Assembly: GCA_023435725.1 (NCBI GenBank)
Contig: JAEYRD010000142.1
Location: forward strand, 1 to 64,000
Length of the DNA stretch: 64,000 bases
Direction: 5' to 3'
Origin: Pseudomonadota bacterium
GTDB lineage: Bacteria > Pseudomonadota > Alphaproteobacteria > Rhizobiales > Xanthobacteraceae
Shown here: piece after piece, positions 36,610-44,630 of the stretch
Position numbering within the stretch: the stretch's first letter is position 1
Layout: every line of letters begins with the position of its first letter
The notes under the pieces: generated by a model
The model's input: only the letters and a program-made list of their open reading frames with translations
Told to the model about the DNA's origin: nothing
Databases searched by the model: none
Made by a program: the position numbers and the translations under genes

Positions 36610-37749
36610 ATGGCCCTCGTCCTCACCGAAGAACAATCGATGCTCCGCGACAGCGCGCGCGGGCTGATCAGCGACAAGGCGCCGGTGTCGCACCTGCGAT
36701 CTTTGCGCGACTCCAAGGATCCCACCGGCTTCTCCAAGGAGCTGTGGCAGTCCTTCGCCGAGATGGGCTTTGCCGGCCTGCTCGTGCCGGAAGAGTTCGG
36801 CGGCAGCGGTCTCGGCTTTGTCGAAGCCGGCGTCGTCATGGAAGAGATCGGCCGCACGCTGATGCCCTCGCCGTTCCTCGCCACAAGCGTGGTGGCGGCT
36901 TCGGCGCTGAGCCGCGGCGGCAATGTCGCGCAGAAGTCGGAAGTCCTGCCGAAGATTTCCAACGGCTCGCTGCTCGCGACGCTTGCGATCGACGAGGGCG
37001 CCAAGCATCGCCCGCTGCAGACCAGCCTCCAGGCCGTGCGCGCCGGCAACGGTTTCAAGCTCAGCGGTGCGAAGGCGCTGGTCGTCGACGGCCATGTGGC
37101 GGACCTCTTCATCGTCGCCGCGCGTACCGCTGGCTCCGCCGGCGAGCGCGAGGGGCTGACGCTGTTCCTGGTCAACCCCACGGCCAAGGGCGTCGCAGTC
37201 GAGCGCACCATCATGGTCGATGCGCACAACGCAGCGCGGATTGAATTCACCAACGTCGAGGTCAATGCCGACAGCGTGCTCGGCGAGGTCGACCAGGGTG
37301 CCGGCCTGCTCGATGGCGTGCTCGATATCGGCCGCGGTGCCGTGGCGTCCGAAATGGTAGGCCTGAGCGACGAGGTGTTCAACCGTACCGTCGAGTACCT
37401 GAAGAGCCGCAAGCAGTTCGGCAAGCTGATCGGTGAATTCCAGGCGCTCCAGCACCGCGCCGCGCAGCTCTATGTCGATATCGAGATCACCCGCGCCGCC
37501 ACGATGAAGGCGCTCCAGGCGTTGGATACGGACGTCGCCAAGGCCGCATCAGCCGTCGCAGTGGCAAAGGCGCGCGCCGGCACCACCGCCACGCGCGCGG
37601 TGCAGGAAGGCGTGCAGATGCATGGCGGCATGGGCATGACCGACCAGTTCGACATCGGCTTCTTCATGAAGCGCGCGAGGGTCTGCGAGGAATTGTTCGG
37701 CGACGCCAACTACCACACCGAGCAGCTCGCCCGCGCGCGGGGGTATTGA
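36610..37749 (+). CDS. Acyl-CoA dehydrogenase (PimD-like small subunit)
   Basis: 379 aa from the ATG at 36610 with GGAAAC upstream. Typical opening MALVLTEEQSMLRDSARGLI, then LVPEEFGGSGLGFVEAGVVMEEIGRTL, and the C-terminal QMHGGMGMTDQFDIGFFMKRAR that lines the FAD site. The middle domain is diverged from the first dehydrogenase, as expected for the second subunit of a heterodimer. A longer frame from 36535 reads through the family-A repeat and is rejected. Confidence 0.88.
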   Translation: MALVLTEEQSMLRDSARGLISDKAPVSHLRSLRDSKDPTGFSKELWQSFAEMGFAGLLVPEEFGGSGLGFVEAGVVMEEIGRTLMPSPFLATSVVAASALSRGGNVAQKSEVLPKISNGSLLATLAIDEGAKHRPLQTSLQAVRAGNGFKLSGAKALVVDGHVADLFIVAARTAGSAGEREGLTLFLVNPTAKGVAVERTIMVDAHNAARIEFTNVEVNADSVLGEVDQGAGLLDGVLDIGRGAVASEMVGLSDEVFNRTVEYLKSRKQFGKLIGEFQALQHRAAQLYVDIEITRAATMKALQALDTDVAKAASAVAVAKARAGTTATRAVQEGVQMHGGMGMTDQFDIGFFMKRARVCEELFGDANYHTEQLARARGY

Positions 37750-38071
37750 GGCGCGAGGACGAGTCTCACCCTCAGTGTCGTCGCCCGGCTTGACCGGGCG
37801 ACCCAGTACGCTGCGGCCTCTCCGTATATACGTCTGGCGCCTCTGGAATACTGGATCGCCCGGTCAAGCCGGACAATGACAGCGGAGAGCGTGGATAGCG
37901 GCAGCTCCAAAACGTCGATGCCCGGGACTGGCCCGGGCATGACCATGAAAATTGCGATACGCGCTTGCATCGTCATTGCGAGCGCAGCGAAGCAATCCAG
38001 CGTCTTTCCGCACAGGCCGTCTGGATTGCTTCGTCGCTTCGCTTCTCGCAATGACGGCGGAGAGAGCGTCG
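37750..38071. repeat. Intergenic region with two dispersed repeats (families E and B)
   Basis: A family-E element lies at about 37776-37881 (GTCGCCCGGCTTGACCGGGC and the inverse GCCCGGTCAAGCCGG). A family-B element lies at 37971-38056, matching 33.8 kb. Between them is CCCGGGACTGGCCCGGG. The region lies between convergent genes and I see no reading frame I would believe. Confidence 0.75.
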
Positions 38072-39109
38072 TTACCGCATCGGCGGCGCGTACTGCACGC
38101 CACCTGCGTTCCACAGCTGGTTCATCCCGCGCGGGATCTTCAGCTTGGACTTCTCGCCGATGTTGCGCTCGTACATCTCGCCGTAATTGCCGACGTGGCG
38201 AATGATGCGGACGACCCAGTCCTTGGTGAGGCCGAGCTGCTCGCCGTAATTGCCTTCGGTGCCGACCAGCCGCATCACTTCCGGCTTCTTCGACTTCAGC
38301 GCCTCGTCGATGTTCTCCGATGTGACCCCCAGCTCCTCGGCGTTGATCATCGCGTAGAGCGTCCACTTCACGATCATCATCCAGTCGTCGTCGCGCTGGC
38401 GCACGACGGGAGCGAGCGGCTCCTTGGAGATCATGTCCGGCAGGATCATGTGGTCGCCGGGCTTGGAGAGGTTGAGCCGCAGCGCGTAGAGCTGGGAGAC
38501 GTCGGCGGTGAGCGTGTCGCACTTGCCGCTGTCGTAAGCCTTCACGACCTCGTCGAGCTTGTCGAACTTCACCTCTTCATACTTCATGTTGTTGGCACGG
38601 AAGTAATCGGTGAGGTTGAGCAGCGTCGTCGTGCCGGCCTGCACGCAGACCTTGCTGCCGGTCAGGTCCAGCGAGGTCTCCTTGTTGCGCGAGCGCGGCA
38701 CCATGAAGCCTGCGCCGTCGTAATAGGCGACCGCGGGGAAATAGAGGTCGTAGTCGAGCTCACGCGCCATGCTCCAGGTCGAGTTGCGCGAGAGGATGTC
38801 GACCTTGCGGCTCTGTAGTTCCTTGAAGCGCTCGCTGGCGTCGAGCGGAACGAACTTCGCCTTGCTCGGATCGTTGAAGATCGCCGAGGCGACTGCGCGG
38901 CAGAAATCGACGTCGAAGCCGGTCCAGTTGCCCTTGTCATCAGGGATCGAGAAGCCCGGCAGGCCCTTGTTGACGCCGCACAGCACTTCGCCGCGGCGAA
39001 CCGTGCGCTTCAGGGTGCGGGTGTCGTAGAATTCATAGATGATGGCCAGAGCGCCGACCAGCACGGCGACCGCGAGCCCGATCAGCAGGCCGCCTCGGAA
39101 TGTGCGCAT
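38072..39109 (-). CDS. Amino-acid ABC transporter substrate-binding protein (AapJ-like)
   Basis: 345 aa, SBP_bac_3 fold, with a leader/anchor helix GLLIGLAVAVLVGALAIIYEF. The mature opening (RRGEVLCGVNKGLPGFSIPDDKGNWTGFDVDFCRAVASAIFND) is characteristic of the general L-amino-acid binding protein AapJ/BztA. Further family blocks are SRNSTWSMARELDYDLYFPAV, GSKVCVQAGTTTLLNLTDYF and MNQLWNAGGVQYAPPMR at the C-terminus. No AapQMP genes follow, so it is an orphan copy. A dispersed repeat lies in its promoter region. Confidence 0.92.
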   Translation of the reverse strand: MRTFRGGLLIGLAVAVLVGALAIIYEFYDTRTLKRTVRRGEVLCGVNKGLPGFSIPDDKGNWTGFDVDFCRAVASAIFNDPSKAKFVPLDASERFKELQSRKVDILSRNSTWSMARELDYDLYFPAVAYYDGAGFMVPRSRNKETSLDLTGSKVCVQAGTTTLLNLTDYFRANNMKYEEVKFDKLDEVVKAYDSGKCDTLTADVSQLYALRLNLSKPGDHMILPDMISKEPLAPVVRQRDDDWMMIVKWTLYAMINAEELGVTSENIDEALKSKKPEVMRLVGTEGNYGEQLGLTKDWVVRIIRHVGNYGEMYERNIGEKSKLKIPRGMNQLWNAGGVQYAPPMR

Positions 39110-39162
39110 GATATCTCTCTCTCGAAATAATCGGGAAAAGGAGTTTGGACGAAGGTGGGAAG

Positions 39163-39235
39163 CATGATCCGGAACCGGAGGGCCGCGTTAGCGCAAAGTG
39201 CGAAGCGGTTTTCCGAAAAGATCACGCTCAAACGA
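39163..39235. repeat. Dispersed repeat, family H, in promoter of amino-acid binding protein
   Basis: GCATGATCCGGAA...GCGGTTTTCCGAAAAGATCACGCTCAAAC is a variant of an element common across Rhizobiales, with inverted CATGATC...CGGAA / TTCCG...GATCACG. It may provide the start region or merely sit there. Confidence 0.6.
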
Positions 39236-39241
39236 TAACTC

Positions 39242-39835
39242 TCAGAGTTCGGGCTTCTGCCGGATGACCACCTTGGTGCCGACAGGGACGCGATCGTAGA
39301 GATCGGCGACGTCATTGTTGACGAGGCGGAAGCAGCCCGAGGACACCTTGGTGCCGATCGTATCGGGACGGTTGGTGCCATGGATGCGGTAGACGGTGGT
39401 GCCGAGATACATGGCGCGGGCGCCGAGCGGATTGCCGGGGCCGCCGGCCATGAAGCGCGGCAGATAGGGCTGGCGCTGGATCATCTCCGGCGGGGGCGTC
39501 CAGTCCGGCCATTCCTTCTTGTTGGTGATGGTCACCAGCCCTTGCCACTGGAAGCCGTCGCGGCCGACGCCGATGCCATAGCGGATCGCGCGCCCGCCGG
39601 GCTGCACCAGGTAGAGGTGCCGTTCGGCGGTCGAGACGATGATGGTGCCCGGCGCTTCGGTGGTACGGAAATACACGACCTGCTTCTGCCATTCCGGATC
39701 GAGCTGGTAGCCGTCATCGGCGATCAGGCCGGGCTCATCGCCCCGGTCGGGCTGCTGGGCGGAGGCATAAGAGGTGCACAGGACCAGGCCAAGGGTGGCG
39801 ATCAACATCCCGGTCAGGCGACGAAAATCCGTCAT
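39242..39835 (-). CDS. L,D-transpeptidase (YkuD/ErfK family)
   Basis: A periplasmic enzyme making 3-3 peptidoglycan links or anchoring proteins. 197 aa with an N-terminal leader (GMLIATLGLVLCTSYASAQQ). The YkuD domain spans about 60-190 (GTIIVSTAERHLYLVQPGGRAIRYGIGVGRDGFQW). The catalytic pattern is His152 in IHGTNRP and Cys168 in KVSSGCFRL, with Arg170. It is a single gene; Bradyrhizobia normally carry many paralogues. Confidence 0.9.
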   Translation of the reverse strand: MTDFRRLTGMLIATLGLVLCTSYASAQQPDRGDEPGLIADDGYQLDPEWQKQVVYFRTTEAPGTIIVSTAERHLYLVQPGGRAIRYGIGVGRDGFQWQGLVTITNKKEWPDWTPPPEMIQRQPYLPRFMAGGPGNPLGARAMYLGTTVYRIHGTNRPDTIGTKVSSGCFRLVNNDVADLYDRVPVGTKVVIRQKPEL

Positions 39836-40155
39836 TTCAAGCTCTCCCCGCTGCCACAGCGCAAATCATTCGGAACCATCAAATCTCAGAGGCAAGTTCA
39901 TGGCAAGTTGATGGCGGGCCCGGCAGATATGTCACGAGAATGCTTTGGTTTTTTTGACGAGCCCCGGCAATGCCACGAACAGGGGATGGCGCGAAAAGCA
40001 GTGATTGTCGCCACGGGGGGCGGTGCGCTCCCTCCCCGCTTGCGGGGGAGGGGTGGGGAGAGGGGTGGCTCCGCAATGGGGCACTCCCGATGTGGAGAGA
40101 GCCCTCACCCGGCGCGAGCCCGCGGCCAAATTATCTGCGCCAACAGGCACCGATG
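39836..40155. repeat. Intergenic region with dispersed hairpin repeat, family D
   Basis: About 40023-40130 is a family-D element: GTGCGCTCCCTCCCCGC / GCGGGGGAGG hairpin, GGCTCCGCAATGGGG, then AGAGCCCTCACCCG. The remaining 180 bases should hold the L,D-transpeptidase promoter. No gene seen. Confidence 0.7.
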
Positions 40156-41124
40156 TCAGATCTTGTTATTCTCCGGCGCGATCCCGAGGCGCCGGACGAT
40201 CTCGGTCCCGACGGCGCGGGCTTCCTGCCTCGAGCCGACGCGGGGACTGCGAAATCGTTGGCCCGAGTGCGTTCGGATCACGACGATGCAGTGCTCGTCC
40301 TCGGACCGGCCGCGGCGCTCCACCGTGATCGTCTTCACGTCGCGCCCCTCGATATAGTCCGTGCGCGGCTTGCCGTCGCCCCACAAGCGTTCGACGCGGA
40401 TATCGCCTTGCCGGACGATCCAGAAGGCGCCGGTCACGAGGTTGGCGTATTTGTGCACGGCGAACGCGGCGATCGCGCCGATCGGCAACAGCATGATGTC
40501 GACATGGCTGGGCGACAGGCCGCGCCAGAGCTTGTAGGCGTAGGGAACGGCGCACAATGCCACTGCGATCAATGAAACGATCCGGATGTCTCTGGTCGAA
40601 AACGGCTCGAGGGGCTCGCCGAGATGCATCTCGGGATTGCTGGCATCGAGCGGATTGACCGGCTCCTCGAAATTGGGAACGTCGAACTGCGTGGCGATCC
40701 GGGCCACGGTCTCGCGGACATGCGTGACATCGGAGATCGGCGGGGACGTCAGGCGTTCCCCCGAGGTGAGCGTGAAGACGAGTTGAAAGCGGGCTTTCAC
40801 CCTCTTGCTGCCGGGAACCTGCAATCCGCCGATGTCGTCCTTCGCAACGATCCGCGTGCGGAGTTTTCCGAACGGACTTTGTCGCCCGATCAAGATCTCG
40901 TTCTGCGTGATGATCCACACCACCGCCGGCGCCATCATGATGCCGCCGACGAACCCTGCTCCCACGAGCAGCGCGACCACGGAGATGATGATTTCCAGGG
41001 TGTCGTGCGTGAACAGGCCCGGCGTGAAGCACAGCGCGACGGCGGCCGCAAAGCCGGACATGACCAGCCGCTGTGCGATCGAGGAGCCTTCACGAAGGCG
41101 AATGTCGGTGGTCGCGTCGTCCAT
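40156..41124 (-). CDS. Membrane protein with tandem 2-helix + PH-like modules
   Basis: 322 aa; I do not recognise a named family. Two similar halves are visible. Each has two membrane helices (about 20-38 and 46-70; 182-200 and 208-232) followed by a soluble beta-rich domain of about 80 residues. The soluble parts align: WIITQNEILIGRQ...VFTLTSGERLTSPP with WIVRQGDIRVERL...VVIRTHSGQRFRSPR. Both end in a helix with RETVARIATQF or ARAVGTEIVRRL. The strands resemble bacterial PH-like membrane domains. No enzyme motif is seen, and it stands alone. Confidence 0.8.
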   Translation of the reverse strand: MDDATTDIRLREGSSIAQRLVMSGFAAAVALCFTPGLFTHDTLEIIISVVALLVGAGFVGGIMMAPAVVWIITQNEILIGRQSPFGKLRTRIVAKDDIGGLQVPGSKRVKARFQLVFTLTSGERLTSPPISDVTHVRETVARIATQFDVPNFEEPVNPLDASNPEMHLGEPLEPFSTRDIRIVSLIAVALCAVPYAYKLWRGLSPSHVDIMLLPIGAIAAFAVHKYANLVTGAFWIVRQGDIRVERLWGDGKPRTDYIEGRDVKTITVERRGRSEDEHCIVVIRTHSGQRFRSPRVGSRQEARAVGTEIVRRLGIAPENNKI

Positions 41125-41226
41125 TGCGGGCGGCTGATTTCGTTGCGGCGAAACTCTACGGGCGGGTCCGTGGAGTCAAGCAACAACGGCGACAAGTGAG
41201 ACCAGCCGCGGGATCTCCGCGCGGGA

Positions 41227-41790
41227 TCAGCTATTGGCGCTCAGCAGCCGGCCGACGGTGCGGTCGATCTCGTCGTAGCGGCCTTCGCCCTCGTGCTGGA
41301 ACACGATCTTGCCGTTCTGGTCGATGATGTATTGTGCCGGCCAATACTGGTTCCGATACGCATTCCAGGTCCTGGAATCATTGTCCTGCGCCACCGGATA
41401 GGTGATGCCGTGGCGCTTCAGCGCGGCCTGGACGTTGGAGGCCGAGCGCTCGAACGGGAATTCCGGCGTGTGCACGCCGACCACGACGAGGCCCTTGTCC
41501 TTGTACTTGGCATAGAGCTCGGTGACGTGCGGCAGCGTGTTGACGCAGTTGACGCAGCCATAGGTCCAGAAGTCGACCAGCACGACCTTGCCGCGGAGGT
41601 CGGCGATGCTCAGCGGCTTGGAGTTGAACCAGTTGCTGATGCCGGCGAAATCAGGCGCGGTCTCCTGGCTCGCGGCGGCGGTGACAACAGGCACGGCGCG
41701 CGCGGCCTCGTCGCAGATGCCGGGGATCACGGCGCCGGTTACGGCGATGCCGATCAGCGCGGCGGAGACAGTCAGTAGCTTGAAAGTCAT
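41227..41790 (-). CDS. Exported thioredoxin-like protein (TlpA/DipZ C-domain type)
   Basis: 187 aa with an N-terminal leader or anchor helix (LLTVSAALIGIAVTGAVIPG). The redox site is CVNC at residues 79-82 in DFWTYGCVNCVNTLPHV. GCVNC is the form found in DipZ-type proteins rather than the CPPC of CcmG. Other thioredoxin landmarks are VVVGVHTPEF and WPAQYIIDQNGKIVFQHEGEG. It follows the CcdA gene by 70 bases on the same strand, so electrons could pass from CcdA to this periplasmic thiol protein. The ultimate target is unknown. Confidence 0.9.
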   Translation of the reverse strand: MTFKLLTVSAALIGIAVTGAVIPGICDEAARAVPVVTAAASQETAPDFAGISNWFNSKPLSIADLRGKVVLVDFWTYGCVNCVNTLPHVTELYAKYKDKGLVVVGVHTPEFPFERSASNVQAALKRHGITYPVAQDNDSRTWNAYRNQYWPAQYIIDQNGKIVFQHEGEGRYDEIDRTVGRLLSANS

Positions 41791-41860
41791 GGAAGCGTCC
41801 TCCGGTGAAGATGAGGGATGGTCACAGGCCGATCTGGCCGGTGGGATAGAATCCGGTGAG

Positions 41861-42520
41861 CTACGCCACGATCAGCGTGTCGTATTGGAAGTAGGCGGCA
41901 ATTGCGAACGCGATCACGACGACGCCAAAGCCCTGCTGCAGGCGCGGCGAGATGCGCGCGAGGCTGCGCACCCGCGTGGTCGCGGCCTGCCCGCCATAGG
42001 CGATCGCCAGCATCGGGATGGCTGCGCCGATCGCGTAGGCGACCAGCAGCGTGCCGGCCCAGGCGAGATTCCTCGAGGTCGCAACCAGGGTCAGGATCGA
42101 GCCGAGCACCGGGCCCGCGCAGGGCGTCCAGACCAGGCCCAGCGTGGTGCCGAGCACGAGACCGCCGAGCGCGCCCTCGCGCTGCGCGCCACTTGCGGCG
42201 CCGAGATCGAGCCAGCCGTTGAGCCGGATCGACAGCCACTCGAACGGCGCCGGCCACAGCATCAACAGGCCGAAGCCGAGCAGCAGGATTGAAGCCGCCG
42301 AGCGCAGCACGTTCGGATCGAAATCGAACAGCCGCGTGAGGGCGCCGAGCAGCAGCGCGGCCGCCGAGAACGAGACGACGAAGCCGAGCGCGATCATCGC
42401 CGGGCGCAGATTTCCGGCGCGCCCGATCGAAGCGCCGAGCAGGATCGGCAGCATCGGCAGCGTGCATGGCGCGGCGATGGTGAGGACGCCGGCAAGGACG
42501 GCAAAGATCAGCTCAAGCAT
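41861..42520 (-). CDS. CcdA/DsbD-type thiol:disulfide membrane transporter
   Basis: 219 aa with six predicted helices. It has the two Cys that carry electrons across the membrane: Cys19 in TIAAPCTLPMLP and Cys134 in WTPCAGPVLG. Length matches CcdA. It is paired with the exported thioredoxin-like gene. The pair is equivalent to a split DipZ, and also to the SoxV/SoxW pair of sulfur oxidisers, although the sox operon is 14 kb away. Which system it serves is not shown by the sequence. Confidence 0.9.
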   Translation of the reverse strand: MLELIFAVLAGVLTIAAPCTLPMLPILLGASIGRAGNLRPAMIALGFVVSFSAAALLLGALTRLFDFDPNVLRSAASILLLGFGLLMLWPAPFEWLSIRLNGWLDLGAASGAQREGALGGLVLGTTLGLVWTPCAGPVLGSILTLVATSRNLAWAGTLLVAYAIGAAIPMLAIAYGGQAATTRVRSLARISPRLQQGFGVVVIAFAIAAYFQYDTLIVA

Positions 42521-42940
42521 GGAGCACTCGTGAAGGAGGTCACGAGAGCAGTTCGCTCACGAAGTCGAGGTCGTTACGTGCGTCACGCCTTCGTGACAGA
42601 TTGGGGTGCTTATCAAGGCGTCGATGCTCCCCCTCTCCCGCTTGCGGGGGAGGGCTGGGGTGGGGGTGTTTCCGCAATGGGACGTTTCCGAGAGGAGAAA
42701 GCCCTCACCCGCCGCGCGGCGAAAGCAGGCCTCCAAATACAAAACGACCCGGCGGGGGGGCATCCCGACCGGGTCGTTGGAGGTCCTTGGGAGGTTTAAC
42801 CAAAACCGTATGTGAACTTTATAGGAGGGAAGTTTTTCCGGCTGATGTTGTGCTTTGTTTCAATTGTTTCGTCGGCGGTAACACTTCCGTGTCCGGGACA
42901 GGACCAATAATTAGGTCCTATCCCTTTGAAATCCTGAGCT
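42521..42940. other. Intergenic region: family-D repeat, terminator, palindromes
   Basis: About 42620-42725 is a family-D repeat. 42736-42779 is a strong terminator for minus-strand transcripts (separate entry). 42890-42919 holds two adjoining palindromes (TGTCC-G-GGACA, then AGGACC-N8-GGTCCT) just after the sigma-factor stop. 42862-42875 carries AATTGTTTCGTCGG, repeated at 43668-43681 upstream of the same gene. No gene is supported. Confidence 0.65.
42736..42779 (-). terminator. Rho-independent-type terminator of the sigma-factor transcript
   Basis: On the minus strand AACGACCCGG and CCGGGTCGTT (42769-42778 and 42743-42752) form a 10-bp stem followed at once by TTGTATTTG. The plus strand has no T-run, so it acts on the minus-strand sigma gene, 160 bases beyond its stop. 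Confidence 0.75.
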
Positions 42941-43552
42941 TTAGGCGGCGAAGCGATCGACGCCGGCGCCCTTAAGCAGATCGGCCAGCTGCTTGCGGGC
43001 ATAGAACATCCGCGTCTTCACCGTGCTCTGGGGGATGCCGATGATCTGCCCGACCTCCTCCACCGACTTCTCATGGTAGTAGACGAGGTTGATGATCTCG
43101 CGATGCGCGGGTGACAGCTTGGCGACGCAGGCGCGCAGGATCGCGCTGGTGTCGTTGCGGTCGAGCGACGTCTCCGGCGTGTCGGAATCGTCGGGAATCT
43201 GGCGCACGTCCTCCTGGTCGATGTCCTCGAAGCGGCGCTGGCGCATCGCGGTCAGCGCCTTGAAGCGGGCGATCGAGAGCAGCCAGGTCGAGACCTGCGA
43301 ACGGCCCTGGAACTGGCCGGCGGTCCGCCACACGTCAAGGAACACCTGGCTGACGAGGTCTTCTGCCGTGGTGCCGTCGCGCACGATACGCAGGATGAAG
43401 CGGTAAACCCGCACATTATGCCGACAATAGAGGATGTGCATGGCCGTCCGGTTGCCGTCGGCAATGCTTTCCAGAAGCATGTCGTCCGAAGTCGCCTGAG
43501 CGGCAATGATGCCCTGGCTGGCCTGGGCGTTGATGGCGATGACGTTCGGCAT
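42941..43552 (-). CDS. ECF-type RNA polymerase sigma factor
   Basis: 203 aa from the ATG at 43552 (MPNVIAINAQ). A sigma-70 region 2 (about 40-105: NRTAMHILYCRHNVRVYRFILRIVRDGTTAEDLVSQVFLDVWRTAGQF) is followed by region 4 (about 140-195: CVAKLSPAHREIINLVYYHEKSVEEVGQIIGIPQSTVKTRMFYARKQLADLL). There is no adjoining anti-sigma gene, so its control is unclear. Autoregulation is possible, given the shared motif on both flanks. A terminator follows. The target regulon cannot be inferred here. Confidence 0.92.
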   Translation of the reverse strand: MPNVIAINAQASQGIIAAQATSDDMLLESIADGNRTAMHILYCRHNVRVYRFILRIVRDGTTAEDLVSQVFLDVWRTAGQFQGRSQVSTWLLSIARFKALTAMRQRRFEDIDQEDVRQIPDDSDTPETSLDRNDTSAILRACVAKLSPAHREIINLVYYHEKSVEEVGQIIGIPQSTVKTRMFYARKQLADLLKGAGVDRFAA

Positions 43553-43868
43553 TGACTTGCTCCCCGTAGCGCCGCGACCGGGCGGCGTTTCCTTGGACCA
43601 AAGTGTTAATGAGCCAACGTTTCGGGACGTCTGCACGAAAAGCGGAAAATGGTTTCGTGCGCTGTCGAATTGTTTCGTCGGACAAAAGACGACGAAACAT
43701 TCGCGACAAAAAAGCGTGGAATTTCAATGTGCGGACAATACGGTACCGGCGAATTGGACTGGGCGGAACGAATTTCGGCCTGCCGCGTTCGGTCGCGCCA
43801 CACATTCCGCTGTCGTCCCGATCTGCGCTCCGCTTGTCCGGGCCGACCGCCGTATCGGCTGCGCGGCC
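43553..43868. promoter_or_regulatory. Palindrome-rich control region upstream of ECF sigma gene
   Basis: Two inverted repeats share a TTTCGT core: GCACGAAA-N12-TTTCGTGC at 43633-43660, and GTTTCGTCG-N9-CGACGAAAC at 43672-43698. The latter overlaps a copy of AATTGTTTCGTCGG (43668-43681), also found beyond the sigma gene. 43811-43844 is a fragment of a family-C repeat. The density of symmetrical sites suggests a repressor or sigma autoregulation region. Confidence 0.5.
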
Positions 43869-44606
43869 TTACGCCTTCTCGCCGGCCGGCGAGAACAGAT
43901 AGCCGCCGCCGCGGATGGTGCGGATCACGGCAGGCTTGGCCGGGTCGGGCTCGATCTTGCGGCGGATGCGCATGATGCGGAGGTCGACGGCGCGGTCGAA
44001 GGCTTCGGCGTCGCGCGCATTGGCCAATTCCAGCAGGCGCTCGCGCGACAGCACGCGCTTCGGATTGGCTGCAAACACCTTCAGCAACCCGAACTCGGAC
44101 GCGGTCAGCGGATGCTCATTGCCCTCGTCGTCGCGCAGCGCCTGCGCTTCGAGATCGAGCCATTTGGTGCCGAAGCGGACGAGCTGATCCTTGTCGGATT
44201 TCGCAGCCCCGGCCTCCGGCGCGGCGACCCTGGCCGGCACGCTCCGCCGCAGCACCGAGCGGATGCGCGCCATCAGTTCGCGCAGCTCACAGGGTTTTGC
44301 CACGTAATCGTCGGCGCCGAGCTCGAGTCCGACGACGCGGTCGATCGGACTCGCGGTCGCCGTCAGCATGATCACCGGCACGTTGATGCGGCTCTTGAGG
44401 TCGCGAATGATCGAGAGCCCGTCTTCCTCGGGCATGTTGAGGTCGAGCACGACGAGATCGGGCATGCTGCCCTGGATCGCGGCGCGCAAGGACTTGCCGC
44501 CGTCGCACAGCGTCACGGTGAAGCCGTGCATCTTGAGGTAATCGCCGACCATCTCCCTCGCAGGAGCCTCGTCGTCGACGATCATGATGTGCTGGCTTTG
44601 GGTCAT
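43869..44606 (-). CDS. Response regulator, OmpR/TorR type
   Basis: 245 aa. Receiver domain at about 1-120, with acidic pocket in MIVDDEAPA and phospho-acceptor Asp in VVLDLNMPEEDG, then the KP of GADDYVAKPCEL. The C-terminal winged helix spans about 150-240 (LTASEFGLLKVFAANPKRVLSRERLLELANA...DRAVDLRIMRIRRKIE). It is the last gene of a four-gene signalling operon, 24 bases after the second kinase. The likely output is control of genes in response to the ligand of the TRAP-type binding protein. Confidence 0.93.
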   Translation of the reverse strand: MTQSQHIMIVDDEAPAREMVGDYLKMHGFTVTLCDGGKSLRAAIQGSMPDLVVLDLNMPEEDGLSIIRDLKSRINVPVIMLTATASPIDRVVGLELGADDYVAKPCELRELMARIRSVLRRSVPARVAAPEAGAAKSDKDQLVRFGTKWLDLEAQALRDDEGNEHPLTASEFGLLKVFAANPKRVLSRERLLELANARDAEAFDRAVDLRIMRIRRKIEPDPAKPAVIRTIRGGGYLFSPAGEKA

Positions 44607-44630
44607 ATCACTCGGATCTCGGCACTGGGA

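Noticed and set aside
41227..41790. CcmG/DsbE cytochrome c maturation thioredoxin
   Set aside because: The active site is GCVNC rather than the CPPC-type with the CcmG acidic loop, and no ccm genes are nearby.
43765..43789. GGAAC-N16-CGTT, a perfect match to the general-stress EcfG promoter consensus, on the plus strand
   Set aside because: It points into the 3' end of a minus-strand regulator gene, with no plus-strand gene after it. A match this short is expected about once by chance in a window of this size.
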